DNA of 7,434 bases from Rhodocyclaceae bacterium UBA2346 (GTDB lineage Bacteria > Pseudomonadota > Gammaproteobacteria > Burkholderiales > Rhodocyclaceae). The translations under genes and the position numbers were made by a program. Below, piece after piece: positions 5,781-7,434 of this stretch. Position 1 is the first letter of the stretch, and each line of letters opens with the position of its first letter. The notes beneath the pieces are model-generated. The model did not search any database and was not told the origin of the DNA. It worked only from the letters and a program-made list of their open reading frames with translations. The stretch lies in the NCBI GenBank assembly GCA_002344625.1, contig DDUE01000029.1, positions 1-7,434 of the forward strand. The letters are read 5' to 3'.

Positions 5781-6968
5781 TCATGTCAGGCCGAGGTAGA
5801 CGTCGAAAGTTTGATGCAGGCCGCTTGTAACGCGGCACTTTACAACCGATTTCTTCGGGAATGCGCCAATGGGCAGGTCCACCTTAAAGTGCACCGGCCT
5901 GGATTGAATGCCCGGAAAGTATTTCGCAATCTCGCCCGTATCATCGGGTGTGGTGTAAACGGTATCGATGGCGCGACCGCCAACGATTACCGTGACGTTC
6001 TCAATCTCAGATTCTGCGCCAATATTCAATGCCCAGCCGGACCCCATGAATCTATCGCCATCACGTTTTGCGAACAAAGATCCACCGATGGGCGAAGGCT
6101 GCAGTTGAAATCCAGCCCAGGATGCCGCATTGGATTTCGGGACGACGTAAAGATCTTGATTCTCATAGAGGCCCTTGAAATATCGTCGATACACCTTGCC
6201 TGGTCCGCATGCCTGTTCAATCGCCTCCCGTACATAGCCTTCCGAAACATATGTCATTCCGTAGATATCGTGCGAAAGGCTAGCGCTTTCGCTCGAACGG
6301 TCATAGACGAAATCTGCAGCCGTGTTTGGAGCCAGATGCACGTCATGTACACTGAACGCAATGAACCCGTCCGGTGAAAGCATTCGGAACAGGCGATCGA
6401 GCCAGCCCACGAAAAGATCTTTGGGGAGATGGCTGAACAGGGAACCCACGAATATGACGTCAAACTTGGATATCAGCGCAAAATCCTCGGGTTTTGCCAC
6501 TGAATATATACCGGTCATCCCATTCTTTTCGTTTTGCCAATCTACTGCACCGCGGTATATGTCGGAGACGACTGTTCTATCCGTCGGGTGCCTCATTACG
6601 AGATGGCGCGTAAAGCGGCCATATCCACAGGCAAATTCAAGTATTGACTTGTTTGCGAACTCATCCCCAAAATTGAACCTGATCAACTGGCTAAGTGCGT
6701 CCAGCATTCGCTTTCCCGATTGCATGTATGCAAGGTACGCATCCCCCACATTCGCGTAGCCGGGGACGATCGCCTTGTAGAACATTTCGTCATCCTTAGC
6801 GATTTCATCATTAAACCGGCCTGGATCGGAGTAATTACTCAGAATAAAATCCTTGAAAAAGGATCGATGCGGTTCCTGGATGACAGAAGAATCCACGGTT
6901 TGATTCCATTGTGAGTGATCTGATACAGATTCGGGTATACGCTGCCTGTTCCGGTTCGCCGATGGCAT
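5781..6968 (-). CDS. Class I SAM-dependent methyltransferase with C-terminal beta-rich module, low-GC, probably acquired
   Basis: A protein of about 395 residues if started at the ATG at 6968. Residues about 35-100 form a helical lead-in. SAM motif I is ILEFACGYGRFTRHLV (109-124), the acidic residue after strand 2 is Asp136 (VVSDIY), and later motifs are FDVIFVGSLFSHLP (169-182) and LFRMLSPDGFIAFSVHD (193-209). After about residue 287 comes a separate module beginning near SGWALNIG (310-317) with alternating beta strands, similar to the GWA-type modules seen on glycan-related transferases. The substrate is unknown; surface polysaccharide modification is a guess from relatives. The start is unsure: ATGs at 6995, 6983 and 6968 and a GTG at 6896 are possible, none with a good ribosome binding site. 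The frame stays open to 7301, but that would run antisense through the start of the cold-shock gene. Codons are much more A/T-rich than those of the neighbours, which suggests horizontal transfer. Confidence 0.78.
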   Translation of the reverse strand: MPSANRNRQRIPESVSDHSQWNQTVDSSVIQEPHRSFFKDFILSNYSDPGRFNDEIAKDDEMFYKAIVPGYANVGDAYLAYMQSGKRMLDALSQLIRFNFGDEFANKSILEFACGYGRFTRHLVMRHPTDRTVVSDIYRGAVDWQNEKNGMTGIYSVAKPEDFALISKFDVIFVGSLFSHLPKDLFVGWLDRLFRMLSPDGFIAFSVHDVHLAPNTAADFVYDRSSESASLSHDIYGMTYVSEGYVREAIEQACGPGKVYRRYFKGLYENQDLYVVPKSNAASWAGFQLQPSPIGGSLFAKRDGDRFMGSGWALNIGAESEIENVTVIVGGRAIDTVYTTPDDTGEIAKYFPGIQSRPVHFKVDLPIGAFPKKSVVKCRVTSGLHQTFDVYLGLT

Positions 6969-7208
6969 CGGACAAATGACCATAACATCGATCATGATAC
7001 CAAGATTTTGCCAATCTAGGCGTATGACATTATGCGCCGTCGTCCACCGGCCCGTTTCGTAGTCGATAGCGAAAACCAGACCGTGTTGGGATGTTCGAAT
7101 GATTACATCGAGTTTGGGGTAACGATATATGCGTAATTGTGGTAGCCCGGTAATCCCTGCGTCGCCGTTCAACCTGGAAGCAGATCCGAAGCCCTTCCGT
7201 GAAGAAAC
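6969..7208. other. Low-GC stretch between divergent methyltransferase and cold-shock genes
   Basis: These 240 bases hold the upstream regions of two divergent genes. On the minus strand the methyltransferase frame is open throughout, so some of it may be the true N-terminus of that protein; translated, it gives a plausible but unrecognised stretch such as YPKLDVIIRTSQHGLVFAID. I see no convincing promoter for either gene and no repeat. The change back to GC-rich sequence appears between about 7150 and 7210. Confidence 0.4.
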
Positions 7209-7434
7209 ATGAAAATCCACGGTACCCTGAGCAAATGGAACGACGATCGCGGCTTTGGCTTCATTACACCCGCGCAGGGCGGCGCGGAGATTTTCGTGCA
7301 TGTTTCGGCTTTCCCGCGTGACGGGCAGCGACCGCGCGTAGGCGAAATCCTGGGTTTCGAGATCGAGACCGGCCCGGATGGGCGCAAGCGGGCAACGGCG
7401 TTGACCAGGCCGCAGCGGGCGTCGTCCGCCCGCC
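7209..7434 (+). CDS. Cold-shock-domain protein (CSD/DUF1294 type), 3'-truncated by window edge
   Basis: Seventy-five codons of an RNA- or single-stranded-DNA-binding protein are visible. The first 65 residues are a cold-shock domain: SKWNDDRGFGFIT (8-20) contains RNP1 (RGFGFI) and EIFVHVSAF (27-35) contains RNP2 (IFVHV). The start is fixed by an in-frame TGA at 7200-7202, only two codons before the ATG, with no other start between. The ribosome binding site is weak. The sequence after the domain (RPRVGEILGFEIETGPDGRKRA) is like proteins in which a CSD is followed by a DUF1294 membrane domain rather than a stand-alone CspA of about 70 residues, and the frame is still open at the window end. 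Its codons are GC-rich, unlike the gene to its left. The CSD call is firm; the DUF1294 extension is inferred. Confidence 0.83.
   Translation, partial: MKIHGTLSKWNDDRGFGFITPAQGGAEIFVHVSAFPRDGQRPRVGEILGFEIETGPDGRKRATALTRPQRASSAR

Noticed and set aside
5690..7207. An eight-base direct repeat TGAAGAAA at 5690-5697 and 7200-7207 flanking the low-GC gene, as a possible target duplication or attachment site
   Set aside because: Comparing two stretches of about 200 bases, one shared eight-mer is expected about 0.6 times by chance, and no transposase, integrase or terminal inverted repeats accompany it.
7209..7301. The first 31 codons of the longest methyltransferase reading
   Set aside because: They are antisense to the cold-shock domain, whose RNP1 and RNP2 motifs and fixed start are clear on the plus strand.

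Overview
The window comes from a high-GC proteobacterium, most likely a gammaproteobacterium of the Xanthomonadales/Lysobacterales type. This rests on the gene content (hutG of the formimidoylglutamase type, a DUF2721 membrane protein, a cold-shock-domain protein of the CSD/DUF1294 type, DmeR/DmeF) and on the strongly GC-biased codons of most genes. It is an inference; no RNA gene or marker gene is present to settle it.

Layout. 1-674 (+) is the 3' part of hutG, the last step of histidine degradation. 755-1201 (+) is a small DUF2721 membrane protein. 2572-1148 (-) is a secreted, repeat-rich beta-helix-like protein ending in a PEP-CTERM-like sorting tail; its 3' end overlaps the end of the DUF2721 gene by 54 bases. 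4232-2676 (-) is a 14-helix MFS exporter of the QacA/SmvA (DHA2) type. 5261-4314 (-) is a cation diffusion facilitator of the DmeF type, and 5335-5610 (+), divergent from it, is its probable regulator of the RcnR/DmeR type. The 73-base gap between these two contains a TACT-N7-AGTA inverted repeat, the spacing described for RcnR operators, placed over the candidate promoters of both genes. 6968-5781 (-) is a SAM-dependent methyltransferase with an extra C-terminal beta-rich module, in DNA clearly poorer in GC than its surroundings. 7209-7434 (+) is the start of a cold-shock-domain protein cut by the window end.

How the genes work together. The best supported module is metal homeostasis: a Co(II)/Ni(II)-type sensor represses itself and a divergent Co/Ni efflux pump. 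The MFS exporter and the PEP-CTERM protein lie downstream of dmeF on the same strand with gaps of 81 and 103 bases, so partial co-transcription is possible but not shown. The methyltransferase looks like a recently acquired single gene between dmeR and the cold-shock gene; its family is often linked to surface glycan modification.

I found no system that I can call wholly undescribed. The most interesting items are the operator with its matching sensor residues, the low-GC methyltransferase, the variant PEP-CTERM protein, and the convergent coding overlap.
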